Below, one piece after another: positions 41,137 to 49,299 of a stretch of DNA of 64,000 nucleotides. Position 1 is the stretch's first letter, and every line of letters begins with the position of its first letter. Source of the stretch: Selenomonas sp. oral taxon 920 (GTDB lineage Bacteria; Bacillota; Negativicutes; Selenomonadales; Selenomonadaceae); contig NZ_CP017042.1 of NCBI RefSeq assembly GCF_001717585.1, forward strand, positions 2,270,001 through 2,334,000. The letters are read 5' to 3'. The notes beneath the pieces were generated by a model that saw only the letters and a program-made list of their open reading frames with translations, did not search any database and had not been told where the DNA came from. A program made the position numbers and the translations under genes.

Positions 41137-42221
41137 TCATGCACCTGCTTTCCCTCTTTTTCGAGCTGCTTCTCGTGGCATTTCTTCTGCACAAGGCTCG
41201 CGCCCGCGTGTGCCGCGACACCGACCGCCGTAGCGACGGCAAGACCCGCACCGACCATATCCACATCGATGCCGTCATACTCGGGCAGACGTTTCGAGAA
41301 GGGTGCATCGTCCCAGAAATTCGCATTGCTGCACCCGATGCAGGGCGCACCCGACTGGATCGGGTACGACATCCCCTGATACCAGCGCAGATTGCCGCAG
41401 GAGTTGTAGGTCTCAGGTCCTCGGCACCCGAGGTGGTAGAGACACCATCCCGCCTTTGCCCCCGCATCGTCGAAGCGATCGGCAAACATGCCCGCATCGA
41501 AGAACGGACGGCGGTAGCAAGTGTCGTGAATGCGGTTGCCGTAGAACTGGCGCGGCCGTCCCTCCCCGTCGAGCGGGGGCAGCGTACCGAAGAGCGCGAC
41601 ATGCATGACGACGCCCGTCATGACCTCGGGGATCGGCGGGCAGCCGGGCACGGCGATGTAGGGCTTTGAACCAATGAACGAGCGAATGCCCGTGGACTCC
41701 GTCGGATTCGGCGCAGCCGCCTGGATGCCGCCCGCCGTCGCACACGTCCCGTAGGCGATGACCGCCTTTGCCCCCTCGGCGACACGCCTCAGCGTATGCG
41801 AGAAGGGATGTCCGCCCGACATGCAGGTATACTCGTGCGCGCCCGATGCAACCGCGCCCTCGACCGCGAGAATGTACTCCCCGTGGTACTTTTTGATCGT
41901 CGTCTCGAGGTGCTCCTCGAACGGCTCACCGCAGCCCGCACTCAGGACATGGCTGTACTCAAGCGCGATGCTGTTCAGTACGAGATCGGATGCAAGCGGC
42001 GCACCCGAGCGGATGAAGGACTCATCGCAGCCCGTGCACTCGTGCCCATGCAGCCAGATCACGACCGGCAGCGGCTTCGTCTCCGCCGCCTCGACGACCT
42101 TCGTCATCATGTCCGTGCTCAGCCCCATCAGGGACGTGAGCGTCACACAGCCCTTCAAAAAGCTGCGGCGGCTCATGCCCTTTGCGAGATAGGCCTCCCA
42201 TAAGCTCTCCCTTTTACTCAC
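41133..42221 (-). CDS. hyaA: [NiFe] hydrogenase small subunit with Tat signal
   Basis: 362 residues from GTG 42221 (AGGAGG six bases upstream; the ATG overlapping it is out of frame). Twin-arginine signal SRRSFLKG near residue 18 exports the folded dimer. Iron-sulfur ligands: HECTGCDES and GTCATAGG and PGCPPIPE (proximal), and CLYHLGCRGPETYNSC, CGNLRWYQG, CIGCSNANFWD (distal and medial). A C-terminal helix (MVGAGLAVATAVGVAAHAGASLV) anchors it beside the cytochrome. First gene of the hydrogenase operon. Confidence 0.95.
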   Translation of the reverse strand: MSKRESLWEAYLAKGMSRRSFLKGCVTLTSLMGLSTDMMTKVVEAAETKPLPVVIWLHGHECTGCDESFIRSGAPLASDLVLNSIALEYSHVLSAGCGEPFEEHLETTIKKYHGEYILAVEGAVASGAHEYTCMSGGHPFSHTLRRVAEGAKAVIAYGTCATAGGIQAAAPNPTESTGIRSFIGSKPYIAVPGCPPIPEVMTGVVMHVALFGTLPPLDGEGRPRQFYGNRIHDTCYRRPFFDAGMFADRFDDAGAKAGWCLYHLGCRGPETYNSCGNLRWYQGMSYPIQSGAPCIGCSNANFWDDAPFSKRLPEYDGIDVDMVGAGLAVATAVGVAAHAGASLVQKKCHEKQLEKEGKQVHE

Positions 42222-42291
42222 ATGAATCCTCCTAACCAATACACCATTTATAATTGATAATTATTGCTCATAGTTATAGAAAATTTTTATA

Positions 42292-42315
42292 ATTATACAC
42301 CCATCCCATCAAAAA
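42292..42315 (-). promoter_or_regulatory. Possible hya operon promoter
   Basis: Minus strand TATAAT (42297..42292) preceded after 17 bp by a weak TTTCTT. The DNA from 42240 to 42300 is very AT-rich and contains TTGATAATTATTG-type dyads that could bind an anaerobic or metal regulator; no consensus is good enough to name one. Confidence 0.35.
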
Positions 42316-42370
42316 AGAAATACACTTTTGTGCAGTACGAAAACTAATTTTGCGTTCGTTTTTTGCACGC

Positions 42371-42411
42371 AAAAAAAGCTGTCCCCCGCACCCAAAGGCA
42401 TGACAGACAGC
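42371..42411 (-). terminator. Terminator of the candidate RNA
   Basis: Minus strand GGCTGTC ... GACAGC followed by seven T. The stem is short (6-7 bp) with a long loop that can pair further (TGTC/GACA). Confidence 0.6.
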
Positions 42412-42667
42412 CCCTTAACACAGCCATATACGCCGCATCTGCACATCCTGAAACAGACGCATGAAACAGCCCTGTGACGGCAATTCTGTCGCTTCCTTTT
42501 CAATGGGGAGGCGATTCCTCCCGACGGAAAGGCGCGTGCATTTCTGCCCGTACCCTGTGCGCATCTTGGGAGAATCCCGCAGCGCAGGCGCAATATCATA
42601 GGAATGGTGCCCTTAGATATTTTTGCTCGGAAACGTGAAAGAGCTTTGCAGGCTCTTCCTTAATTAT
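42371..42667 (-). ncRNA. Candidate structured noncoding RNA or long leader upstream of the hydrogenase operon
   Basis: About 300 nt bounded by a strong promoter (42702..42674) and a terminator (42411..42371), with no credible reading frame: a 96-codon frame here has no ribosome site and runs through the terminator. Internal helices visible on the minus strand include GAAGAGC/GCTCTTTC at the 5' end, AATATC/GATATT and GGGAGG-AATCG-CCTCCC. It does not show tmRNA, RNase P, SRP or T-box hallmarks that I know. It may be a free small RNA or an attenuator for hyaABC, which starts 150 bp beyond the terminator. Confidence 0.5.
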
Positions 42668-42673
42668 TTGTTA

Positions 42674-42702
42674 ATTTTAACAGGAAATTGCCGTACTGTC
42701 AA
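42674..42702 (-). promoter_or_regulatory. Strong promoter of the candidate RNA
   Basis: Minus strand TTGACA (42702..42697), exactly 17 bp, TAAAAT (42679..42674). It lies 20 bp after the stop of the gene at 42722. Confidence 0.75.
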
Positions 42703-42721
42703 TATCTGATATTTATTCTCA

Positions 42722-43480
42722 TCATGTGTGTGATTTATTTTTGATGTTCCGTTTCTTCGCCGCCTTCTTCACGGCATCGCGTTCCTTCGCCGCCATCGTG
42801 TGCGGGCGGATCTCGGCGGCGTGCCCGTCACGCGCACTGTCCGTAATGACCGCATTCTCCGTGTCATAGGCGATGATCTCGTAGGTGCGGATCGTGTTTT
42901 TCTTCGGGTCGAGCACGCGCCGTTGAAGTGTGTAGCCAACATTGCGGTACGCTTCGTCGTGCATTGCACTCACGAACTGCGCCTTGCCGAGGTCATTGTA
43001 GAGGATGAGCTGCCAGTAGGAGATGCTCCCATCGCCATTGCGCCGCATCTTCGCGCGGTCAAAGAACCAGCCGCGCCGCTCGTCCCCCTCGATAAAGACC
43101 CAGTCGCCGTCCGCGAGCGTCACGGGTTCGATCGCCGTCGCCGCGCCGTAGGCAGCGTCGGATGCCACGGGAGCAATGCCGATCCCGTGCCCACCGTCCT
43201 GCGGTGCGGACTGCTCCTCGGCAGCATCCTGTGCTGCTGGCCCCTCAGGCACAGAGCGGAGTGTGCCGTCTTCATCGTGCGAACCGGCAGGCTCATCCCC
43301 CAGCTCGTCCATCTCCTCGTCCAGGACGCTCTCCTCGTCCGATGCACGCTCTGCGGGCGCGGTGCTCCCGTGGTGCTCCTCTGCCATCATGACCTCGTGG
43401 ATATCCTTCTTCTCCGCGCTCACGCCCCATGCAGGCAGGAGAAAAAGTCCTGCGGCAATCATACAAATGAAGGATTTCAT
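42722..43480 (-). CDS. Exported hypothetical protein
   Basis: 252 residues; GGGAGAATGCT precedes the ATG. A signal peptide (FICMIAAGLFLLPAWGVSA, cleavage near residue 22), an acidic Glu/Asp-rich low-complexity stretch to about residue 100, a C-terminal beta-rich domain (DGDWVFIEGDERRGWFFDRAKM, SYWQLILYND, TIRTYEIIAYD) resembling surface-adhesin or periplasmic family E domains, and a basic tail of Lys/Arg. The domain looks like those describing redox-state-like transitions in Negativicutes secreted proteins, but I cannot name a function. Follows the M23 peptidase gene by 11 bp. Confidence 0.6.
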   Translation of the reverse strand: MKSFICMIAAGLFLLPAWGVSAEKKDIHEVMMAEEHHGSTAPAERASDEESVLDEEMDELGDEPAGSHDEDGTLRSVPEGPAAQDAAEEQSAPQDGGHGIGIAPVASDAAYGAATAIEPVTLADGDWVFIEGDERRGWFFDRAKMRRNGDGSISYWQLILYNDLGKAQFVSAMHDEAYRNVGYTLQRRVLDPKKNTIRTYEIIAYDTENAVITDSARDGHAAEIRPHTMAAKERDAVKKAAKKRNIKNKSHT

Positions 43481-43491
43481 AGCATTCTCCC

Positions 43492-44400
43492 TTATAAATA
43501 TCCTGCGGGGTTGACGGGCTGCCCATCAACGCGCACCTCGTAGTGAACATGGGGTCCCGTAGAGCGTCCCGTCGAGCCGACATAGGCGATGACCTCACCG
43601 CGCCGCACCTGCTGTCCAACCGTCACGGCGAGCGCGGAGGCGTGCCCGTAGCGCGTCACAATGCCGCCGCCGTGGTCCACATCGACCATGTTTCCATAGC
43701 CGCCGTTCCACCCTGCCGCCGTGACAATGCCGTCAGCGGTCGCAACGATGGGCGTGCCCATATCGGCGGCAATGTCGATCCCTTGATGGAACTCCGTACC
43801 GCCAAAGCGCAGACCGTAGGGCGAGCTGACGTAGCCCGCCGCCGGCCAGATGGAGGGCATCGTGTGCGGTGCGCTGTCCGAGGCATAGGATGCCGCCCCC
43901 GGGAACTCCCTGCGCATGGTCTCGGCGAGGAGGTCGATGGACGAGCGGCGCGTACCGAGACGCTCCTCGATCATCTCAAGTGCCTCGGAGAGATCCGCCG
44001 TGGTCGGCGCATGCTGCTCTCCGCCCGTCGGCGAGACCGTTCCCTCCTGCACAGTCTCGTCCGCCGCGGCGGGCGGTGCACCGACGATGGCACGCAGCCC
44101 GTCCTCGGCGCGGCGGAGACTGTCAAGATCCTGTTGGAGGGCGGATGCCTTTTTCGACACCTGCAGGATCTGCTCCTGTTGGATGCGGTTCGCCTCGCGC
44201 AGCTGTGCCGTCTCAGACGCGTGCATTTCTCCGTTCATCAGCGTGTAGATGGAGAGCACCGCGCCGACAGCGAGCACGGCGACCGCTGCGCCCGCCCCCA
44301 CGGCAATCAGGCGTAGGGAGCGGAGCGACAGGCGCACAGTGCGCGTCACATCCTCCTCGCTGTCGATGAATTGGATTTTATAGCGTTTTTCTTCGTTCAA
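43492..44400 (-). CDS. M23 (LytM-type) metallopeptidase, membrane anchored
   Basis: 302 residues from TTG 44400 with AGGAGAACAGC upstream. One N-terminal membrane helix (residues about 31-52), a coiled-coil region (about 58-105, SETAQLREANRIQQEQILQ) and a C-terminal peptidase domain with HQGIDIA and HVHYEV, so all zinc ligands are present and it is probably an active peptidoglycan endopeptidase rather than an EnvC-like activator. Confidence 0.9.
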   Translation of the reverse strand: MNEEKRYKIQFIDSEEDVTRTVRLSLRSLRLIAVGAGAAVAVLAVGAVLSIYTLMNGEMHASETAQLREANRIQQEQILQVSKKASALQQDLDSLRRAEDGLRAIVGAPPAAADETVQEGTVSPTGGEQHAPTTADLSEALEMIEERLGTRRSSIDLLAETMRREFPGAASYASDSAPHTMPSIWPAAGYVSSPYGLRFGGTEFHQGIDIAADMGTPIVATADGIVTAAGWNGGYGNMVDVDHGGGIVTRYGHASALAVTVGQQVRRGEVIAYVGSTGRSTGPHVHYEVRVDGQPVNPAGYL

Positions 44401-44461
44401 GCTGTTCTCCTATGCTATGATGTGGTCCGTTTCCTTCGCCCTATCCTAGCCGAACAAAATG

Positions 44462-44488
44462 AAAACCTGCTGAGTTTCAGCAGGTTTT
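44462..44488 (-). terminator. Terminator after the DUF4446 gene
   Basis: A 12-bp perfect stem AAAACCTGCTGA / TCAGCAGGTTTT with a 3-nt loop, 11 bp beyond the DUF4446 stop on the minus strand. Confidence 0.85.
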
Positions 44489-44498
44489 CTGTGCTATT

Positions 44499-45020
44499 TC
44501 AATACTGGATCGGCAGCGGCTGCGCCATCGCTTCCCGCAGCACGCCCTTCTCCTCGTCCGTCAGCGGGTACTCCGAGGAGCCGCCCTTGATCGGCTTGAT
44601 GTAGCTGCGCGAGTCCGCACGCGCGAAGATGCTCGAAAAGATGATCCCGTCGTTGTTCGCGTCGAGCATGGCGACAGCATAGCTGAGATCGCCCCCCATG
44701 TCCTCGAACGCGCGGAAACGCACCATCGCAGTGCGTACGAGAGATTTGCGGATGAACTGGCGGATCAGTTCGTTCTCCTCGAGGATGCGCGTGTTGATCG
44801 CGGAGACCTTCTCCACTTCGTGAATGTGCTGGATCAGCATTCCCTCGAGGTTCTCCGTCTGCGAGCCGCGCATCATCTCGCGGTACCGCGCCCGCATCGT
44901 CGAGAGACGCACCATTGTGTAGATAACCAGTATCAATAAGATCAGTATCAGCAGCATGCAGGTCAGCAAAAGTACCGTCGCATGCGATGCAATATAGTTA
45001 ACGAGATTGTTTAGAAACAA
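44499..45020 (-). CDS. DUF4446 family membrane protein
   Basis: 173 residues from TTG 45020 (AAGGG nine bases upstream). One N-terminal membrane helix (VLLLTCMLLILILLILVIYTMV), a short coiled coil, and a C-terminal DUF4446 domain (VRFRAFEDMGGDLSYAVAMLDANNDGIIFSSIF). This family is repeatedly found just after parB in clostridia and Negativicutes; function unknown. Last gene of the pfkA-parA-parB unit. Confidence 0.82.
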   Translation of the reverse strand: MFLNNLVNYIASHATVLLLTCMLLILILLILVIYTMVRLSTMRARYREMMRGSQTENLEGMLIQHIHEVEKVSAINTRILEENELIRQFIRKSLVRTAMVRFRAFEDMGGDLSYAVAMLDANNDGIIFSSIFARADSRSYIKPIKGGSSEYPLTDEEKGVLREAMAQPLPIQY

Positions 45021-45057
45021 TGCTTTCTACCCTTCTTCCCTACATTTTCTTGGAGCA

Positions 45058-46077
45058 TCACACCGTGAAGTTCTGCGTGGAGATGGCGCGCAGGGCAGCG
45101 CGTTTGTCCTCTTTCCCCGCGCCCTCGGTCTCTGTGAGCAGACTCAGGAGGCGTTCGAGGTCATCCATCGAGAAATAGCTGATCTCGAGCCTTCCCTTTC
45201 CCTTTTCGCGCCCCTCCTGTATGCGCACCTTCGTCCCGAGGCTTCGTGTCAGGCGCTCCTCCGCCTCGCGGACGAAGATGTCCGGCGTGCGTGCCGATTT
45301 TGCCGGCTCCGCCGTCTTTTTAAGGGCGTTCGGATCCTTGACGAGGCGCTTGACAAGTGCCTCTGCGCCGCGCGCAGAGAGCTCGTGCTCCTGGATGTAC
45401 TCCGCTGCCTCACGTTGGAGTGTGGGCGTGTCGAGGGTGAGAAGCGGCCGCACCTGCCCCATTGTGAGGACTCCGTTCGCAACGAATGCCTGTACCTCCT
45501 CCGCGAGCCGCAGGAGGCGGACGCTGTTCGCAATCGCCGAGCGGCTGCGCGCCACGCGGCGGGCAAGCTCCTCCTGCGAGAGACGGAACTCGGTCAAGAG
45601 CCGTTCGTAGGCACGTGCCTCCTCGATCGGGTTAAGATCCTCGCGCTGAATGTTCTCGATGAGTGCCATCTCTGCAAGCTCTGCATCCGACGCCGTGCGA
45701 AAAACGACGGGCACGGCGCCGAGCCCTGCAAGGCGTGCCGCACGCAGGCGGCGTTCGCCCGCGATGAGCTCATACTTTCCGTCGCCGACGGCACGAACGG
45801 AGAGCGGCTGAAGAATCCCGTGCCGCACGATGGACTCGCGCAGCTCCTCGAGTGCTGCTTCATCGAACTCGCGCCGCGGCTGAAATCGGTTCGGCTGAAT
45901 CGCATCCACAGGGAGTTCGGCGGGAGTACTCGCGGACAATGCGGGCGCGGGTGTCTGCACCTGCGCCTCTGCCGGGGCGATGGTTTCCGTCTTTTTTTGC
46001 CCGCCCGCAAGCGCGTTTCTGCCGAGGCCGAGCGCCCCGAGGCCGCGCCCGAGGCCGCCTGTCTTAGCCTTCTTCAC
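45058..46077 (-). CDS. parB: Chromosome-partitioning protein ParB
   Basis: 339 residues from GTG 46077, overlapping parA by 14 bp. CTP-dependent clamp that loads at parS. N-terminal ParA-stimulating basic segment ([16 protein letters not shown]), a 35-residue Ala/Pro/Thr linker longer than usual, the CTPase box ([13 protein letters not shown]) and [14 protein letters not shown], a helix-turn-helix ([24 protein letters not shown]) and a C-terminal dimerisation domain. Four matching parS sites are within 4 kb. Confidence 0.96.
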   Translation of the reverse strand: MKKAKTGGLGRGLGALGLGRNALAGGQKKTETIAPAEAQVQTPAPALSASTPAELPVDAIQPNRFQPRREFDEAALEELRESIVRHGILQPLSVRAVGDGKYELIAGERRLRAARLAGLGAVPVVFRTASDAELAEMALIENIQREDLNPIEEARAYERLLTEFRLSQEELARRVARSRSAIANSVRLLRLAEEVQAFVANGVLTMGQVRPLLTLDTPTLQREAAEYIQEHELSARGAEALVKRLVKDPNALKKTAEPAKSARTPDIFVREAEERLTRSLGTKVRIQEGREKGKGRLEISYFSMDDLERLLSLLTETEGAGKEDKRAALRAISTQNFTV

Positions 46078-46828
46078 GCTTCATAACCTCCCTCGCAAGT
46101 GCAATATAGCTCTCCGCTCCGCGCGATGTAATATCGTAGGAGGTGATGGGCTGCCCGAAGGACGGTGCCTCCGACAGGCGTACGTTGCGCGGAATCAATG
46201 TCTTGTAGAGTGCCGTGCCAAAGACGCCCTTTACCTCGTCGACAACCTGTGTCGCGATCCGTGTCCGACCGTCGTACATGGTCATGACGACGCCCTGCAC
46301 GCGGAGTGCGGGGTTGACGCTCTCCTGCACAAGTGTGATCGTGTTCATCAGCTGCGCCACGCCCTCGAGCGCGTAAAATTCACACTGGATGGGGATGAGG
46401 ACAGCGTGTGCCGCCGCGAGTGCATTCAACGTGAGAAAGCCGAGCGACGGCGGACAGTCGATAAAGATGTAGTCGTAGTCATGCTCCACTACGGTAAGTG
46501 CATCCCGCAGACGTGTCTCGCGGCGTTCGAGCTCCGCCAGCTCCACCTCGGCCCCCGCGAGGTCAACGTTGGCGGGCAGGACGTGTACGCGGTAGTCCGA
46601 GGCGACAATTGACTCCCGAAGGCTGTGCCCCTCGATGAGGACGCGGTATGTCGTGGACATCAGCATGTTTTTGTCGATGCCGAAGCCGCTCGTCGCATTT
46701 CCCTGCGGGTCGATGTCAACAAGCAGGACGCGGCGCTTCGCGCGCGCAACAGCGGCGGCGAGGTTGACTGCCGTTGTCGTCTTTCCGACGCCGCCCTTTT
46801 GACTGGCGATCGCAATGATCTTTGCCAC
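46064..46828 (-). CDS. parA: Chromosome-partitioning ATPase ParA (Soj)
   Basis: 254 residues from GTG 46828 (GAAAGGATGATCCC upstream). Deviant Walker [17 protein letters not shown] at the N-terminus, Walker A' [13 protein letters not shown] and Walker [18 protein letters not shown]-dependent nucleoid binder that moves ParB-parS complexes. Confidence 0.97.
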   Translation of the reverse strand: MAKIIAIASQKGGVGKTTTAVNLAAAVARAKRRVLLVDIDPQGNATSGFGIDKNMLMSTTYRVLIEGHSLRESIVASDYRVHVLPANVDLAGAEVELAELERRETRLRDALTVVEHDYDYIFIDCPPSLGFLTLNALAAAHAVLIPIQCEFYALEGVAQLMNTITLVQESVNPALRVQGVVMTMYDGRTRIATQVVDEVKGVFGTALYKTLIPRNVRLSEAPSFGQPITSYDITSRGAESYIALAREVMKREEG

Positions 46829-46862
46829 GGGATCATCCTTTCTTCGGAAGTGTGGAAATGTT

Positions 46863-47825
46863 TTAGAACAGCACCTTCGCGAGGTGCAGATACTCGGGGT
46901 CGAGTGCCTTCTTGTTGTTCACCGCATCGTAGAGGTTGACCGAGACAACATGGCCCTTGCTGTAGCCGAACACAACGCCCGAGAGCCCCGAGATGAGTGC
47001 GAGCGCCGCCTGCTCTCCGAGCTGGCTGGCACGCACGCGGTCGATGACCGTCGGCGAGCCGCCGCGCTGAATATGCCCGAGCACGGAGACGCGTGTCTCG
47101 ATGTCCGTGTGTTTGGCGATGTAGTCGCAGACCTCCTGCCCGCTCGCCGCGCCCTCGGCAACGACGATGAGGATGTAGCGCTTGCCGTGCTCGTAGGCAC
47201 TCGTGAGACTGTCCGTGATCTGCTGCAGATCGAACTTCTCCTCGGGCACGAGGATGTACTCCGCGCCGCCCGAGATGCCTGCAACGAGTGCGAGCCAGCC
47301 GCTGCCGCGCCCCATGACCTCGAGCACGATCACGCGGCGGTGTGCCGATGCTGTGTCGCGCAGCTTGTTGATTGCGTCAATGATCGTATTCGCTGCCGTG
47401 TCACAGCCAATCGTGTAATCCATGCCCCAGACATCGTTGTCGATCGTGCCCGGCAGACCGACGATGGGGAAGCCGTACTCCTCCGAGAGCAGCTGTGCAC
47501 CGCGCAGGGAGCCGTCCCCCCCGATCACGCAGAGTCCCTCGATGCCGCGCTTGATGAGGTTTTCATGACCGAGGCGGCGTCCCTCCGGCGTCTGCCAGCG
47601 CTTGCAGCGTGCCGTCCCGAGGAAGGTGCCGCCGCGCTGGATGATGTCGCCTACGTCCTTGGATTCCAGTTCCCTCATGTCCTCTTCGAGCAGGCCGTGG
47701 TAGCCGTCATTGATGCCCCAGACCTTCACGCCCTCGTAGAGCGCCGTGCGCGCAACCGCGCGCGCCGCAGCATTCATCCCCGGGCTGTCGCCCCCACTCG
47801 TCATGATTGCAATGCTCTTTAACAC
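46863..47825 (-). CDS. pfkA: 6-Phosphofructokinase
   Basis: 320 residues from GTG 47825 (GGGGAGGAAGAGTC upstream), exactly the usual PfkA length; the upstream open frame lacks a ribosome site. ATP-dependent glycolytic enzyme. [24 protein letters not shown] (catalytic Asp), MGRGSGW and HIQRGGSP are intact. Gly rather than Ser follows GGDGS at positions typical of ATP users. Its placement directly before parA is unusual; the two are 34 bp apart. Confidence 0.96.
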   Translation of the reverse strand: MLKSIAIMTSGGDSPGMNAAARAVARTALYEGVKVWGINDGYHGLLEEDMRELESKDVGDIIQRGGTFLGTARCKRWQTPEGRRLGHENLIKRGIEGLCVIGGDGSLRGAQLLSEEYGFPIVGLPGTIDNDVWGMDYTIGCDTAANTIIDAINKLRDTASAHRRVIVLEVMGRGSGWLALVAGISGGAEYILVPEEKFDLQQITDSLTSAYEHGKRYILIVVAEGAASGQEVCDYIAKHTDIETRVSVLGHIQRGGSPTVIDRVRASQLGEQAALALISGLSGVVFGYSKGHVVSVNLYDAVNNKKALDPEYLHLAKVLF

Positions 47826-47911
47826 GACTCTTCCTCCCCTGCCCATTTGTAAAATGCGTGAATAAACGCATACCCATTCTTTCGTACTCTCCTCATCATA
47901 GCACAAATAGC

Positions 47912-47940
47912 AAAAAAAATCCCCTCTTTTTTGAGGGGAT
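47912..47940 (-). terminator. dnaB terminator
   Basis: Minus strand ATCCCCTC-AAAAAA-GAGGGGAT followed by seven to eight T, 37 bp past the dnaB stop. Confidence 0.88.
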
Positions 47941-47950
47941 GGTGCTAAAA

Positions 47951-47966
47951 TGTTTCACGTGAAACA
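47951..47966. promoter_or_regulatory. parS: parS site 1
   Basis: TGTTTCACGTGAAACA, a perfect 16-bp match to the ParB-binding consensus, in the 3' leader between dnaB stop and its terminator. Confidence 0.95.
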
Positions 47967-47976
47967 AATCTGTCGA

Positions 47977-49299
47977 TTATCCTTCTCGTGTGAGATCGCG
48001 GAAGCGCGTATACTCTTTCTGAAAGAACATCTTCACCGTGTCGGTTGCACCGTTGCGGTGCTTCGCTATGCTGAGTTCCGTGATATTCGCGTTCTCCGTG
48101 TCCTGGTTGTAGTAGTCCTCACGGTAGAGGAACATGACGATGTCCGCATCCTGCTCGATGGAACCGGACTCACGCAGATCGGAGAGCATGGGGCGCTTGT
48201 CCGAACGTCCCTCCGTAGCGCGCGAGAGCTGCGAGAGCACAACGATCGGCACGGAGAGCTCACGCGCAAGAACCTTCAGCGAGCGCGTCATCTCCGCAAC
48301 GGCGAGGGTGCGGTTCTCCGCACGCCCCGGCGCCTGAATGAGCTGCAGATAGTCGATCGCAATGAGGTCGAGCCCGTGCTCTGCCTTCAGGCGGCGTGCA
48401 CGCGTGCGAATATCGAGCACAGTCGTGCTGCTCGTGTCGTCGAAGTAGAGATTCGTCTTCATCATGCGGTCGGCAACCTTGACGAGGCGCTCCCACTCCT
48501 CATCGTCGAGCTCGCCGCGGGCAAGGCGCGTTGCGTCAATCTGTCCCTCGGCGCAGAAAATACGGTGCATCAGCTGCTCGCGCGGCATTTCAAGCGAGAA
48601 GAACGCAACCGTTCCGCCCTGTAGTGCGACATGTGTTGCAAGGTTGAGGACAAACGCCGTCTTTCCCATCGCGGGGCGGGCAGCGACGATGATGAGGTCG
48701 GACTTCTGCAGTCCGCGCGTCACGGAGTCAAGTGTCTGGAGCCCTGTGGAGAGTCCCGTGATGCCCCCCTTTGCTTTTGCAAGCTCGCTCACGCGATCCA
48801 CGGCATCAAAGACTACATCTTTGATCGGAACAAACGCACCCGTCGTCTGTCCGCCTGCAATGGCGAGGATCTTCCGTTCCGCATCATCGAGCTGTTCTGC
48901 GATGTCCTCACTCGCCTCGTATGCTGCACCCGCGATCTCCGTGCTCGCATCGATGAGGGAGCGCAGGATCGCCTTCTCCTTCACAATCTTTGCATAGTGC
49001 GCGAGATTCGCCGTACTCGGCACGCTGTTCGTCAGATTTGCGAGGAACGTAATGCCGCCGACCTGTTCAAGCAGGCCGCTCTTCTTCAGCGACTCGGTGA
49101 CAGTAACGATATCGACCGGTTCACCGTCCCTCACAAGCCCTTCCATTGCCTCGAATACGGCGCGGTGTGCCTGCCGATAGAACTCATCCGCGCGCAGCAG
49201 CTCGATCGCCTGCGTGACCGCCGCAGGCTTCAGCATCATCGCGCCAAGCACGGAGAGTTCGGCCTCAATGCTCTGCGGTGGAATGCGTCCTTCCGCCAT
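47977..49299 (-). CDS. dnaB: Replicative DNA helicase DnaB
   Basis: 440 residues from ATG 49299 (AGGAGAATCTC upstream), overlapping the end of the lonC gene by 35 bp. N-terminal DnaG-interacting domain (IEAELSVLGAMML), RecA-type helicase domain with Walker A ARPAMGKTAF, SLEMPREQLMHR and DLIAIDYLQLI, and DADIVMFLYRE. No intein. Confidence 0.97.
   Translation of the reverse strand: MAEGRIPPQSIEAELSVLGAMMLKPAAVTQAIELLRADEFYRQAHRAVFEAMEGLVRDGEPVDIVTVTESLKKSGLLEQVGGITFLANLTNSVPSTANLAHYAKIVKEKAILRSLIDASTEIAGAAYEASEDIAEQLDDAERKILAIAGGQTTGAFVPIKDVVFDAVDRVSELAKAKGGITGLSTGLQTLDSVTRGLQKSDLIIVAARPAMGKTAFVLNLATHVALQGGTVAFFSLEMPREQLMHRIFCAEGQIDATRLARGELDDEEWERLVKVADRMMKTNLYFDDTSSTTVLDIRTRARRLKAEHGLDLIAIDYLQLIQAPGRAENRTLAVAEMTRSLKVLARELSVPIVVLSQLSRATEGRSDKRPMLSDLRESGSIEQDADIVMFLYREDYYNQDTENANITELSIAKHRNGATDTVKMFFQKEYTRFRDLTREG

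Noticed and set aside
42309-42599. 96-codon minus-strand frame inside the candidate RNA
   Set aside because: No ribosome site, reads through a terminator, and composition is not protein-like.
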